A stretch of 64,000 nt of DNA from Paraburkholderia sejongensis. Its GTDB lineage: Bacteria > Pseudomonadota > Gammaproteobacteria > Burkholderiales > Burkholderiaceae. The position numbers and the translations under genes are program-made. The notes beneath the pieces are model-generated. The model had not been told where the DNA came from and did no database searches. It saw only the letters and a list, made by a program, of their open reading frames with translations. Positions 50,034 through 58,471 of this stretch are shown here, piece by piece. Where the stretch lies: NCBI RefSeq assembly GCF_020880815.1, contig NZ_JAJITD010000005.1:372001-436000 (forward strand), in the 5' to 3' direction. Numbering within the stretch: position 1 is the first letter of the stretch; each line of letters opens with the position of its first letter.

Positions 50034-50079
50034 CATAAAAACGAAGCGACGGTCCGTGCGTGACGGGCGCGTCGCTTCG
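50034..50079 (-). terminator. Intercistronic terminator/attenuator between ytfQ and ytfR
   Basis: Minus-strand stem CGAAGCGAC (50079-50071) with GTCGCTTCG (50050-50042), an inner CCGT/ACGG pair, then TTTTTAT. A second perfect 8-bp pair, CACCCGCC at 50092-50099 and GGCGGGTG at 50123-50130, lies just before it. The rest of 49879-50214 shows no gene. Confidence 0.75.
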
Positions 50080-50214
50080 AACCCTTCCCGCCACCCGCCC
50101 GACGAGGAGACCTTCATTGGAAGGCGGGTGACTTCCTGCTACAACGCTGTAGCCGGCGCCGGGGAAGCCGCTGAAGCGAGCGCCGCGTTCACGCGCGCTG
50201 CCCCGGGTTCGCGC

Positions 50215-51234
50215 TCAATAGCCGTACTGCATGCTCTGTTGCACGTTGCTCTTGTCGTAGAAGCGATCCGACACCTTGACCCACGTCGGGATCTTTTCGC
50301 CCTTCGCGTAGCGCTGCGCGACGTCGCACGCGAGCGGGCCGAAGAACGGGCTCGACTGCACGCTCGCGCCGAGTTCGCCGGCGGCGATCGCGTCCATGCC
50401 GCCTTTGGTGCCGTCGATCGTGACAATCTGGATGTCCTTGCCCGGCTGCTTGCCGGCCGCCTTGATCGCGGCGATCGCGCCGAGCGCCATTTCGTCGTTG
50501 TGCGCGTACACCGCGGTCACGTCCGGATGCGCCTGCAACAGCGTTTCCATCACCTGACGGCCCTTGTCGCGCGCGAAGTCGCCGCTTTGCGACGCGATGA
50601 TCGTCATGCCCGAATTCTTCGCGATCACTTCGTCGAAGCCCTTCTTGCGATCGTTCGCGGCCGACGCGCCGGTCGTGCCTTCGAGTTCGATGATCTTCGC
50701 CTTGCCGCCGGTCGCCGTGACGAGCCAGTCGGCTGCGCGGTGGCCCTGATCGATGAAGTCCGAGCCGATGAAGGTGATGTAGTCGCGGCCCGCTTTCGCG
50801 ACCGACTGATCGACGTCGCGGTCGACGAGGATCACCGGAATGCCGGCTTTTTTAGCCTGCAACACGATCGGCGCCAGCGGCTTTTCCTCGCGCGGCGGGA
50901 ACACCAGCAGATCGACGTGCTGCGCGATCATGCTCTGGATGTCGGAAACCTGTTTGGAGTTCGAACCATTGGCGTCGGTCATCACGACCTGCCAGCCGCA
51001 CTTCGCGGCGACGTCCTTGAAGCTCTTCGTTTCGGCCAGACGCCACGGGTTATTGCTTTCGGTTTGCGCGAAGCCGACCTTCAACGGGGTCTTGCTCGGC
51101 AACTTCGGCAATGCGTCGTCGGCGTGCGCCACCGCGCCACCGAAACCGATTGCCAGAGCCAGCAGAGAAGCTGCCAGCGGACGGATCTGTTGCTTGCGCG
51201 CGTGACCGCGCGACTGCGTGTTGAGCGACGCCAT
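50215..51234 (-). CDS. ytfQ: Periplasmic sugar-binding protein, YtfQ-like
   Basis: 339 residues. A signal peptide ends near AVAHADD (residues 35-40). The mature part is a type I periplasmic binding fold: VGFAQTESNNPWRLAETKSF, LVFPPREEKPLAPI, VILVDRDVDQS, IELEGTTGASAANDRKKGF, YAHNDEMALGAIAAI and TIDGTKGG all resemble E. coli YtfQ, a galactofuranose-binding protein. Related Burkholderia proteins may bind other pentoses or galactose. GGAGGAAG precedes the ATG. It leads the transporter operon, downstream of the LacI gene. Confidence 0.9.
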   Translation of the reverse strand: MASLNTQSRGHARKQQIRPLAASLLALAIGFGGAVAHADDALPKLPSKTPLKVGFAQTESNNPWRLAETKSFKDVAAKCGWQVVMTDANGSNSKQVSDIQSMIAQHVDLLVFPPREEKPLAPIVLQAKKAGIPVILVDRDVDQSVAKAGRDYITFIGSDFIDQGHRAADWLVTATGGKAKIIELEGTTGASAANDRKKGFDEVIAKNSGMTIIASQSGDFARDKGRQVMETLLQAHPDVTAVYAHNDEMALGAIAAIKAAGKQPGKDIQIVTIDGTKGGMDAIAAGELGASVQSSPFFGPLACDVAQRYAKGEKIPTWVKVSDRFYDKSNVQQSMQYGY

Positions 51235-51387
51235 GTCTTCCTCCAGTAACCGGTGAGGGTTGTGTATTTGCTTTTTGTGCTGCCCGCATTGCCGTCTGTC
51301 GTGCGGGAGGTCCGGCGCATGTTGTCCCGGCGACGCCCGACGAGCCTATTACTCGCGAGCGTTCGTCCTTCCCGACCCGACGTGCCG

Positions 51388-51407
51388 ATTATTCCACCTG
51401 GAATTAT
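51388..51407. promoter_or_regulatory. 20-bp dyad between lacI and ytfQ, candidate operator
   Basis: ATTATTCCA-CC-TGGAATTAT, with 8 of 9 arm positions matching, about 155 bases upstream of the ytfQ start. It is AT-rich in a very GC-rich region and has no T-run, so it is more like a protein-binding site than a terminator. Confidence 0.45.
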
Positions 51408-51413
51408 TATCGG

Positions 51414-52496
51414 TCAATCACTAATATTATTAATTATCGGCGCTTTCGCCTCGGTAATTACCCTGACCGATGCGCGTTCGACCAGCGGGCCGTCGAGCTT
51501 GACCGTGCGATGCCGGACCGGCGCGCCGGCGAGGCGGTTGTGTTCTTCCTGCAGCAGCGTCTCGACCGCCCAGCGGCCGAGCTCGTAGTTCGGCAGCACT
51601 ACGGTGGACAGCGGCGGGTGGGTGTGGCGGGCGATTTCCTGGTCGTCGTAGCCGAGCACCGACACGTCTTCGGGCACCCGCATGCCGAGCTGCTTGAGCG
51701 CTTCGATCGCGCCGATCGCGGTCAGATCGTTCGCGCAGAAGATCGCGGTGGGCGGATTCGCTTCGCGCATCAGCGACAGCGTCAGCTCGAAGCCCAGACC
51801 CGAGCTCCAGTCGCCGTCGCGCACCAGTTCGGGCGCGTAAGGCAGGTCCGCGGTTGCGAGCGCGGTGCGGTAGCCCTTCAGGCGGTCCTTCGCGGCGTCC
51901 TGCCACGGCTCGCCGTTGATGTAGCCGATCCGCCGGTGGCCGGCTTGCAGCAGATAGTCGGTCGCGAGATGGCCGCCGGCCACTTCGGCCGGCACCACTG
52001 ACGAAAACGCGTTGTCGCCGGTGTAGCAGTTCAGCAGCACGGTCGGCACCTGCGACAGCGCGGCCGGCGGCGCGACCTTGCGGGTGTAGACGGTCGCGTA
52101 GATCACGCCGAACACGTGCGGATTGGTCAGCACCGTGTCGAGCACCTGTTTTTCGATGTCGGCGTTGCCGTGGGTCGAGTAGACCGCCAGCATCTTGCCG
52201 TTCGCGTAGGCGGCGTCGCGCGCGCCGTCGGCGTTGACGACCGGATGCGGGCTGGTCGAAATTTCGTCGGCCAGATAGACGATCAGGTTGCGCTCGTCGC
52301 CCGAGGCCGGCACCGGCTCGCGCAGCGACAGCCGGTAGCCGAGATCGTGTGCGGCCTTCAACACCTTGTTGCGGGTGGCTTCGGAAAATTTCGCGCCGGC
52401 CGCGTTGTTCAGTACCAGCGAAACGGTGGATTGCGACACGCCGCTGAGCTTGGCGATGTCGGTCATGGTCGGACGGCGTTGAGTCGATTTTTTCAT
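51414..52496 (-). CDS. LacI/GalR family transcriptional regulator
   Basis: 360 residues. The N-terminal helix-turn-helix is TMTDIAKLSGVSQSTVSLVLNN, with the hinge helix KVLKAAHDLGYRLS. The effector domain is a periplasmic-binding-protein fold (VIYATVYTRKVAPPAALSQVP, GYINGEPWQDAAKDRL, AIFCANDLTAIGAIEAL, VLGYDDQEIARHTHPPLST). Position between ytfQ and the aldose epimerase suggests it represses both in the absence of sugar. Oddly, the last six codons (I-I-N-N-I-S-D) lie in an AT-rich stretch that resembles its candidate operators upstream. Confidence 0.93.
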   Translation of the reverse strand: MKKSTQRRPTMTDIAKLSGVSQSTVSLVLNNAAGAKFSEATRNKVLKAAHDLGYRLSLREPVPASGDERNLIVYLADEISTSPHPVVNADGARDAAYANGKMLAVYSTHGNADIEKQVLDTVLTNPHVFGVIYATVYTRKVAPPAALSQVPTVLLNCYTGDNAFSSVVPAEVAGGHLATDYLLQAGHRRIGYINGEPWQDAAKDRLKGYRTALATADLPYAPELVRDGDWSSGLGFELTLSLMREANPPTAIFCANDLTAIGAIEALKQLGMRVPEDVSVLGYDDQEIARHTHPPLSTVVLPNYELGRWAVETLLQEEHNRLAGAPVRHRTVKLDGPLVERASVRVITEAKAPIINNISD

Positions 52497-52565
52497 TGTG
52501 CGGGCCGCGGCGAGGCGGCGCTAAAGCATGGGGATGCGGCTGGGCATCATGCCGATGACGGTACC

Positions 52566-52664
52566 ACTAATAATATGCGTGCGGCAACGCGCGCTGACCG
52601 ACATCTGGGAACGGGTTTACGGCGAATTACCGGTTCTTTCGTCAAATTTATTACTAATAATATT
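52566..52664. promoter_or_regulatory. Two AT-rich boxes between lacI and epimerase, candidate LacI operators
   Basis: ACTAATAATAT occurs at 52566-52576 and again at 52653-52663. The second is part of a perfect 13-bp palindrome TTATTA-C-TAATAA (52648-52660). They are 87 bases apart, about eight helical turns. A near match, ACTAATATTAT, is at 51420-51430 in the 3' end of the regulator gene. Confidence 0.5.
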
Positions 52665-52758
52665 GACTGCGCGGCCGCTCTCGTGCGATTCTCGCCCGGG
52701 CGGGCTAGAGGACGCCCGCCGGCCGCGTGCTGTGCGCGGCACGTTACAGGAGAGACGA

Positions 52759-52803
52759 ATGCACGTTGGTGCCGCCATCCGCTTGCGGTTTTTCGTTTGT
52801 TGA
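52759..52803 (+). CDS. 14-codon leader ORF before the aldose epimerase gene
   Basis: ATG at 52759 is preceded by AGGAGAGACGA, the best ribosome site in the neighbourhood, and encodes MHVGAAIRLRFFVC. Its TGA ends two bases before the epimerase ATG, which has no good ribosome site of its own. This suggests coupling by re-initiation. The peptide sequence has no known match that I can name. Confidence 0.5.
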   Translation: MHVGAAIRLRFFVC

Positions 52804-52805
52804 TC

Positions 52806-53831
52806 ATGCGCGACGTTTCCGTGCATCCGACGCAGCCGCCGGCGCCGGACGCGCCGCACGCGGTCGCGCAAGCCGGCTGGCAATTGTCGTGGCTCGACGA
52901 TCCTGCGATCGTCGCGCGGACCATCGCGGTGTCGGCGGGCCCGTTGCGCGCGGTGCTCGCGCCCGACGTGGGCGGCGCGCTCGCGGCTTTCTATGAAGTC
53001 ACGCCCGCCGGTCCGCTGCACTGGCTGCGGCCGGCCACGGCGGACGCGTTCGCGCAGCGCGATCCGCTGCAAATGGCGAGCTTTCCGTTGTTTCCGTATT
53101 GCAACCGGATTCGCGACGCGCGTTTCGAGTTCGACGGCCGGGCGATCGATCTCGCCGGCAACGACCCGCGCTTCGCGCATGCGCTGCACGGCAACGCGTG
53201 GCGGCAGCCGTGGCGGGTCGGCGCGCATAGCGAAAGTTCACTCGACCTGCATTTCGAGCACGAACCGGATGCGCGGGTGCGCGGCGACTGGCCGTTCCGC
53301 TATCGCGCGCGCCAGCGGATCGAGTTGCGCGACGGCGGCCTGCGGATCACGATGTGGGCGCAGAACCTCGACGATCGGCCGATGCCGTTCGGGATGGGCC
53401 ATCACCCGTACTATCCGCGCACCCAAGCGACCCGCGTGCATGCCGACGTGCAGGCGATGTGGCACGCCGATGCCGCGGTGCTGCCGACTCATCTCGGCCC
53501 GCATCCGGCGGTCGACGCGTTGCGCGCCGGCATGTCGCCCGATGCGTTCGATCTCGACAACAACTTCGCGAACTGGACGCGCGAGGCGACGATCGCATGG
53601 CCCGACGAACGCCGCAGCCTGACGATGCGTGCGGACGCGCCGTTCGATCACATGGTGGTGTTCGCGCCGGCCAACGATCCGCAGCTGTGCGTGGAGCCGG
53701 TCACCAATACGACCGACTGCTTCAACACGTTCGGGGAGGCGGGGCTGCGCGAGCAGGTCGGCGGCTGCGTGCTGCAGCCCGGAGAGGAGATCGAGGCGGC
53801 GCTGACGTGGACGCCGCGGCGGGAGGGGTGA
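52806..53831 (+). CDS. Aldose 1-epimerase (galactose mutarotase family)
   Basis: 341 residues, beta-sandwich mutarotase fold. ASFPLFPYCNRIRDARF, FAHALHGNAWRQPW (catalytic His) and FGMGHHPYYPR (second His), with Glu in LCVEPVTNTTDC, are the conserved active-site blocks. It interconverts sugar anomers, which fits a sugar uptake locus. It is divergent from the lacI gene. The start at 52806 is the nearest ATG to family length and follows the leader ORF. Confidence 0.9.
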   Translation: MRDVSVHPTQPPAPDAPHAVAQAGWQLSWLDDPAIVARTIAVSAGPLRAVLAPDVGGALAAFYEVTPAGPLHWLRPATADAFAQRDPLQMASFPLFPYCNRIRDARFEFDGRAIDLAGNDPRFAHALHGNAWRQPWRVGAHSESSLDLHFEHEPDARVRGDWPFRYRARQRIELRDGGLRITMWAQNLDDRPMPFGMGHHPYYPRTQATRVHADVQAMWHADAAVLPTHLGPHPAVDALRAGMSPDAFDLDNNFANWTREATIAWPDERRSLTMRADAPFDHMVVFAPANDPQLCVEPVTNTTDCFNTFGEAGLREQVGGCVLQPGEEIEAALTWTPRREG

Positions 53832-53866
53832 GGGCCCGGTCCTTCATCCGCTTCACTCAACCCGCT

Positions 53867-54664
53867 TCACTCAACCCGCAATCGCGCCATATAAGGCAAA
53901 TGATCCGACAGCCACGCAGTCTCCTGCGTCGGCTGGATCCATTCGATCGGCTGCATCCCGCGCACGAACATCTTGTCCAGCGACAGCGCCGGCGAGAACG
54001 CCGGAAACGTGCGCGCCGGCTCGCCGAGCAGCGTGGCGACTTCCTGCAGGCCATGCTCGCGAAACAGCGGCACCGAGTCGTTGCGCCAGTCGTTGAAGTC
54101 GCCGGCCAGCACGAGCGGGCCGGCCGGCGCTTCCTTCGCGATCCAGTGCGCGATCCAGTTCATCTGCCGCAAGCGCGCCGGACGCGTCAGCGCCAGATGC
54201 GCGCACAGCAGCGTGACGAGCCGGCCGCCGAAGGTCGCGCGCGCGACCAGCAGCCCGCGCTTCTCGAAGCGGTGCGCGGAAATATCCCAGCGGCCGCCGA
54301 GGTCGAGCGGATGCGGCGACAAGATTGCATTGCCGTGCCGCCACGACGGCTTGAACACATTGGGGCCGAGCGCCACTTCGAGTTCGAGCGCGCGCGCGAT
54401 TTCGGTCGCCTGGCAATGCCAGACGTCGGCTAGCGGGTCGTCGATCGGCGCGCCGAAGCTGGTGGCGGTCACTGGCGACGGCATCCGCCGCGCCATCGCT
54501 TCCTGCAGGAAATAGGCGTCCGCGTGAGTCGACTGGACCCAGCGCTGCATCGCCTGCCAGGCCTGGAAGCCAAGCGGCGTGCGGCCCTTGTGCAGGTTCC
54601 AGCTCACCGCGACGAAGTCGTTCGGCGCGAAGTTATCGCGGATCAATTCTTCTGGGTTTCGCAT
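53867..54664 (-). CDS. Endonuclease/exonuclease/phosphatase family protein
   Basis: 265 residues with the fold of exonuclease III and phospholipid or nucleotide phosphodiesterases. AVSWNLHKG, YFLQEAMAR (metal Glu), LVLAGDFNDWRND (Asp and Asn) and LSDHLPYMARL (catalytic Asp-His) are present. Cytoplasmic, no signal peptide. Substrate (DNA, phosphoester or nucleotide) unclear. A tandem 14-base duplication (CGCTTCACTCAACC twice, about 53850-53877) spans the stop codon region. Confidence 0.85.
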   Translation of the reverse strand: MRNPEELIRDNFAPNDFVAVSWNLHKGRTPLGFQAWQAMQRWVQSTHADAYFLQEAMARRMPSPVTATSFGAPIDDPLADVWHCQATEIARALELEVALGPNVFKPSWRHGNAILSPHPLDLGGRWDISAHRFEKRGLLVARATFGGRLVTLLCAHLALTRPARLRQMNWIAHWIAKEAPAGPLVLAGDFNDWRNDSVPLFREHGLQEVATLLGEPARTFPAFSPALSLDKMFVRGMQPIEWIQPTQETAWLSDHLPYMARLRVE

Positions 54665-54731
54665 GCGGCGTTATCCACGTGTTCTGGTTGAGGGCGCCGC
54701 GAAGGCGCGTGGTTCACGTTCGCTGTTCATG

Positions 54732-55352
54732 TCAGTTCGATTTGCCGGGGGGAACGGCGATGGTCGTGCCGCTAGCCGTGCCCGCAGCAGTGTCGCTAGC
54801 GGGACTGTTTGCGATGCCGCCGGCGGCGCCGCCGTTGCCGTTCATCGCGCCGTTGCCGTTCGCGCCGTTGTTCACGACGTTCGCATGCACGCGATAAACG
54901 AGGTTCGGATTGCTCGCGACGATCGTCCAGCTCGCCCATTGATCGGGTGGCACCACGAGGCCCGGATGGCTTGCATTCACCTGACGCGGCTGCGGCGGCA
55001 GCTTGCAGCCGATGTCGGTGCGCTGCGCGCTGTCGCTTTCGAGCGTTTCCTGGGTGTCGATCGACAGCATCACGCCCTGCGGATCCACGCGCAGCGGCGA
55101 TAGCGTGATCGTGCGCGACAGGTCGATGCTGCCGGCCGGCTGATCCTTGCAACCGACGTTGTGCTGGATCACCTGGTGGTGGGTATCCGTGCGCGCCTGG
55201 CCCACGGTGGTGGTGCCCTCGAACGAGTCGATCTGCTGACCGTCCTTGAGCACCTGTAATTGCCATTGCACGGCCTGCTGGCCTGGTCGTTGTTGCGCGT
55301 GCGCGAGCAACGAAGCGCCAAGCAGCAAGGCCGCGATACTGGTTTTCCACAT
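54732..55352 (-). CDS. Exported protein of unknown function
   Basis: 206 residues. A signal peptide (MWKTSIAALLLGASLLAHAQ) is followed by a beta-rich domain (VQWQLQVLKDGQQIDSFEGTTTVGQ, IDLSRTITLSPLRVDPQGVMLSIDTQE) with two cysteines that could form a disulfide. The C-terminal third is Asn/Gly/Ala/Thr-rich and low-complexity. It may be periplasmic and its central part is vaguely like adaptor domains of pilus or secretion proteins, but I cannot name a family. No secretion genes adjoin it. Confidence 0.75.
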   Translation of the reverse strand: MWKTSIAALLLGASLLAHAQQRPGQQAVQWQLQVLKDGQQIDSFEGTTTVGQARTDTHHQVIQHNVGCKDQPAGSIDLSRTITLSPLRVDPQGVMLSIDTQETLESDSAQRTDIGCKLPPQPRQVNASHPGLVVPPDQWASWTIVASNPNLVYRVHANVVNNGANGNGAMNGNGGAAGGIANSPASDTAAGTASGTTIAVPPGKSN

Positions 55353-55762
55353 ATCGGGAATCTCCGCTCACGACATCGGCCGGTACCGTGTCTGGGTCGG
55401 GGTGGTGTCGTTTTTCAGGTATTCGAAACAGTGAGCCATCTTACCCCCGATGGCCGAAACGATTTTCTGACATCGTGGGCCCGGGCCGGTTCAGCAATAC
55501 TCCATTTCAGATAAGGACAGCAAACGCGGAAACAAGCGCGGCAACAGGCGCGGCTGCAAGCGCGGCAACACGCACGGACCGCCGCGCACACCGAACCGCG
55601 CGCCGCACGTGGCGGGCCCAACCCCCGGCGAGGCTGTTAGCAGCAGAGCCGCCCGACTGCTGGCTTGCACGTGTTTATGTCATCGCTACACTGGATTCGA
55701 ACCGGCACCCACAGGGCGCCGCCGCAGCAGCAACACGCAGCATCAAGCAGACGGGGTGAGCG
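55353..55762. other. 410-base gap carrying a 12-base tandem repeat
   Basis: No gene supported. Between divergent genes, so promoters of both may lie here. The repeat at 55525 is described separately. Confidence 0.45.
55525..55584. repeat. 12-base imperfect tandem repeat
   Basis: Four clear copies of CGCGGCAACAAG-like units (55525-55536, 55537-55548, 55549-55560, 55561-55572) and a fifth degenerate copy to 55584. Units keep CGCGG at the start and an A/G-rich end. Confidence 0.85.
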
Positions 55763-56740
55763 ATGACGACGGCAATGGTCAAACAGGAAATCGCGGTGGC
55801 ATCGTTTAGCCGGGTGTACGACCTCGATCAGGTCGAAACCGCGCTGAACGGTCTCGGTGACGGCGCCAACGAGGCGCTGCGCGCCACTTACGAAAAGATG
55901 CTGAAAACCGGCAATCTGCGCTTCTGCGTGAAGCCGAACCGGATGCCGTCGATCGACGATCTGATCGACGCGCTGCCGAACTTTTCCGCGCCGCTCGACG
56001 ACATCCGCAAGCAGGTCGCGCTGTGCCTCGAAACGGAGGACCGGCTCGAACTGATGCCGATCCTGCTGCTCGGCGACCCCGGCATCGGCAAGACCCATTT
56101 CGCGAAGCAACTGGCGCGGCTGCTCGGCACCGCGTATCAGTACGTCGCGATGAGTTCGCTAACCGCGGGCTGGATTCTGTCGGGCGCGTCGTCGCAATGG
56201 AAGAACGCGAAGCCGGGCAAGGTGTTCGATGCGCTCGTGAACGGCAGCTACGCGAACCCGGTGATAGTCGTCGACGAAATCGACAAGGCCACCGGCGACT
56301 CGCAATACGATCCGCTCGGCGCGCTGTACGCGCTGCTGGAGCACGACACCGCGCAGAGCTTCATCGACGAATTCGCCGAAATTCCGATCAACGCGGGCAA
56401 CGTGATCTGGATCGCGACCGCCAACGACGAACGCGCGATTCCGGAGCCGATCCTGAACCGGATGAATGTCTACGAGATTCCGCCACCCGATCATGCGGGC
56501 GCACGGCGCATCGCGCAGGCGATCTATGACGAAATCCGTTGCGCGCACAACTGGGGCCTGCGCTTTCCCGAGCAGCTCGGCGACGCGGCGCTCGACGCGC
56601 TCAAGCCCGCCTCGCCGCGCGCGATGCGCCGGGCCATCCTGAACGGCTTCGGCGCGGCGCGGATCGCCGGACGCGACCACATCGAGGCGGCCGACATCCG
56701 GCTCGATTACGGAAACCGGCGAAAACCGATCGGTTTTTGA
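55763..56740 (+). CDS. Lon-like AAA ATPase without protease domain
   Basis: 325 residues. Walker A is LLLGDPGIGKTHFAKQLA (P-loop 104-111), Walker B is VIVVDEIDKAT, sensor 1 is VIWIATANDERAIP and an arginine-finger-like NRMNVYEIP follows. The arrangement and the SGASSQWKNAKPGKVFDALVNG stretch recall the ATPase module of Lon, but there is no N-terminal Lon domain and no Ser-Lys protease domain. A helical N-terminal part (residues 1-95) precedes it. Its partner is unknown; no peptidase gene adjoins it. Confidence 0.82.
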   Translation: MTTAMVKQEIAVASFSRVYDLDQVETALNGLGDGANEALRATYEKMLKTGNLRFCVKPNRMPSIDDLIDALPNFSAPLDDIRKQVALCLETEDRLELMPILLLGDPGIGKTHFAKQLARLLGTAYQYVAMSSLTAGWILSGASSQWKNAKPGKVFDALVNGSYANPVIVVDEIDKATGDSQYDPLGALYALLEHDTAQSFIDEFAEIPINAGNVIWIATANDERAIPEPILNRMNVYEIPPPDHAGARRIAQAIYDEIRCAHNWGLRFPEQLGDAALDALKPASPRAMRRAILNGFGAARIAGRDHIEAADIRLDYGNRRKPIGF

Positions 56741-57153
56741 GGTTTTCCGGCCATTTTCAGGCCCAAAACCGCTATAAATGCGATTCGCATATAAATGATG
56801 GGCAATTCGTACCGGTCGCGCAGTGAATGCCAAGGCAATTGTTGCTAGTTTTGAGATATGTGCCCGCGCGCGCCCGGTAGAGGGATGCCGGGCCGCGCTC
56901 CGCGAGCGCGGTCGAGTGCCGTTTCAGTCTGTACTGCGTCGTACAATTTTGCGTGGTGGTGATAAAACGGTATCAGCAGAGCCGAATAAACCGACGCACA
57001 TCCAGGCGGCAAACCCAGGCAAACGCAAAACAGATTCCAGCGGACAGATGCACTCGATAAACAGCGAAAGCGCCACCGAGGCGCCGCATCCAGTCTTTCT
57101 CCCCATCGGCTGAACGAGGCAGCGCGCGGCGAAGTCGGGCCGCGTCAACGGAT
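56741..57153. other. 413-base gap, no gene seen
   Basis: AT-richer than neighbours at 56750-56850. A 96-codon GTG frame (56823-57113) exists but lacks a ribosome site and recognisable sequence. TACAAT-like boxes near 56942 may be a promoter for the flavoprotein gene. Confidence 0.4.
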
Positions 57154-58260
57154 ATGGATCAGATCGAATGTGTAGTGATCGGCGCCGGCGTGATCGGCCT
57201 CGCGACGGCGCGCGCGCTGGCGGCGCGCGGGCGCGAGGTGATCGTGCTGGAGGCAGCCGAGGCAATCGGAGTGGGCACCAGTTCGCGCAACAGCGAAGTG
57301 ATTCACGCGGGCCTGTACTATCCGCGCGGCTCGCTGAAGGCGACGCTGTGCGTGCGCGGCCGCGAAATGCTGTACGACTACTGCGCCGAGCGCAACGTGC
57401 CGCATTCGCGCTGCGGCAAGCTGCTGGTCGCGACCGCGCGCAATCAGATTCCGCAGCTCGAAAGCATCATCGCCAAGGGACGCGACAACGGCGTGCTCGA
57501 CCTGATGCGTATCACCGGCGATCAGGCGCAGGCGCTCGAACCGGCGCTCGAGTGCGTGGAGGCGGTGTTCTCGCCGCAGACCGGGATCGTCGATAGTCAT
57601 CAACTAATGCTCGCGTTGCAGGGAGACGCCGAGCGTGACGGCGCGATCTTTGCGTTTCACGCGCCGGTCGAGACGATCGAGGCGCGCAACGGCCGCTTCA
57701 CGATCGCGGTCGGCGGCGCGGCGCCGACTACGGTTAGCGCGGCCTGCGTGATCAACAGCGCGGGCCTGTACGCCAACGTGCTGGCGCGCAAGATTCGCGG
57801 GCTCGACGTGCGTCACGTGCCGCCGCTGTATTTCGCGCGCGGCAACTACTTCAGCATCTCGGGCCGTGCGCCGTTCAGCCGGCTGATCTATCCGATGCCG
57901 AACGAGGCCGGTTTGGGCGTGCATCTGACCATCGACCTCGGCGGTCAGGCGCGCTTCGGTCCGGACGTCGAGTGGGTCGACACGATCAATTACGACGTCG
58001 ATCCGCGCCGCGCCGAGTCGTTTTACGCGGCGATCCGCGCGTACTGGCCGGCATTGCCCGACGGCGCGTTGCAGCCCGCGTACGCGGGTATCCGTCCGAA
58101 GCTGTCCGGCCCGGGCGAGAGCGCCGCGGACTTCGTGCTCCAGGGACCGGCCGCGCATGGCGTGCGCGGGCTCGTCAATCTGTTCGGGATCGAATCGCCG
58201 GGTTTGACCGCGTCGTTGGCGATCGCGCAGCGGGTCTGCGAACTGAGCGGGCACGCGTGA
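57154..58260 (+). CDS. FAD-dependent oxidoreductase, L-2-hydroxyglutarate oxidase (LhgO)-like
   Basis: 368 residues of the DAO family. The dinucleotide motif is [19 protein letters not shown] (about residues 8-26), followed by [21 protein letters not shown], which is characteristic of LhgO/YgaF and human L2HGDH. The FAD-domain end has [20 protein letters not shown] and [19 protein letters not shown]. The likely reaction is oxidation of L-2-hydroxyglutarate to 2-oxoglutarate with electrons to quinone. No csiD/gab genes adjoin it as they do in E. coli, so a different 2-hydroxyacid is possible. Confidence 0.87.
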   Translation: MDQIECVVIGAGVIGLATARALAARGREVIVLEAAEAIGVGTSSRNSEVIHAGLYYPRGSLKATLCVRGREMLYDYCAERNVPHSRCGKLLVATARNQIPQLESIIAKGRDNGVLDLMRITGDQAQALEPALECVEAVFSPQTGIVDSHQLMLALQGDAERDGAIFAFHAPVETIEARNGRFTIAVGGAAPTTVSAACVINSAGLYANVLARKIRGLDVRHVPPLYFARGNYFSISGRAPFSRLIYPMPNEAGLGVHLTIDLGGQARFGPDVEWVDTINYDVDPRRAESFYAAIRAYWPALPDGALQPAYAGIRPKLSGPGESAADFVLQGPAAHGVRGLVNLFGIESPGLTASLAIAQRVCELSGHA

Positions 58261-58282
58261 AGCGAGCCGCGGGCGCATCGTC

Positions 58283-58330
58283 GGACGCACCTCGGGACGC
58301 ATCTGAGGACGCGCCTGAGGATGCACCCGC
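58283..58330. repeat. 12-base tandem repeat, four copies
   Basis: GGACGCACCTCG, GGACGCATCTGA, GGACGCGCCTGA and GGATGCACCCGC at 58283, 58295, 58307 and 58319. They begin 22 bases after the flavoprotein stop. The repeat length equals that at 55525 but the sequence differs. Confidence 0.88.
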
Positions 58331-58471
58331 AGCCGAACGCGGGCAGCCCCGCGCTCCCACCGCCGCACTTATCTCCATCATTGGACGCTCACGCCGGGCT
58401 GCTTCATTGCTATGCTTGGCGAACGCTGTCATCAGAACGGCGTGGTTGCCATATAAATGGAGTGAGTTCCC

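Noticed and set aside
56823..57113. 96-codon plus-strand ORF
   Set aside because: No ribosome site and no recognisable sequence; part of the frame has Arg-rich shadow composition.
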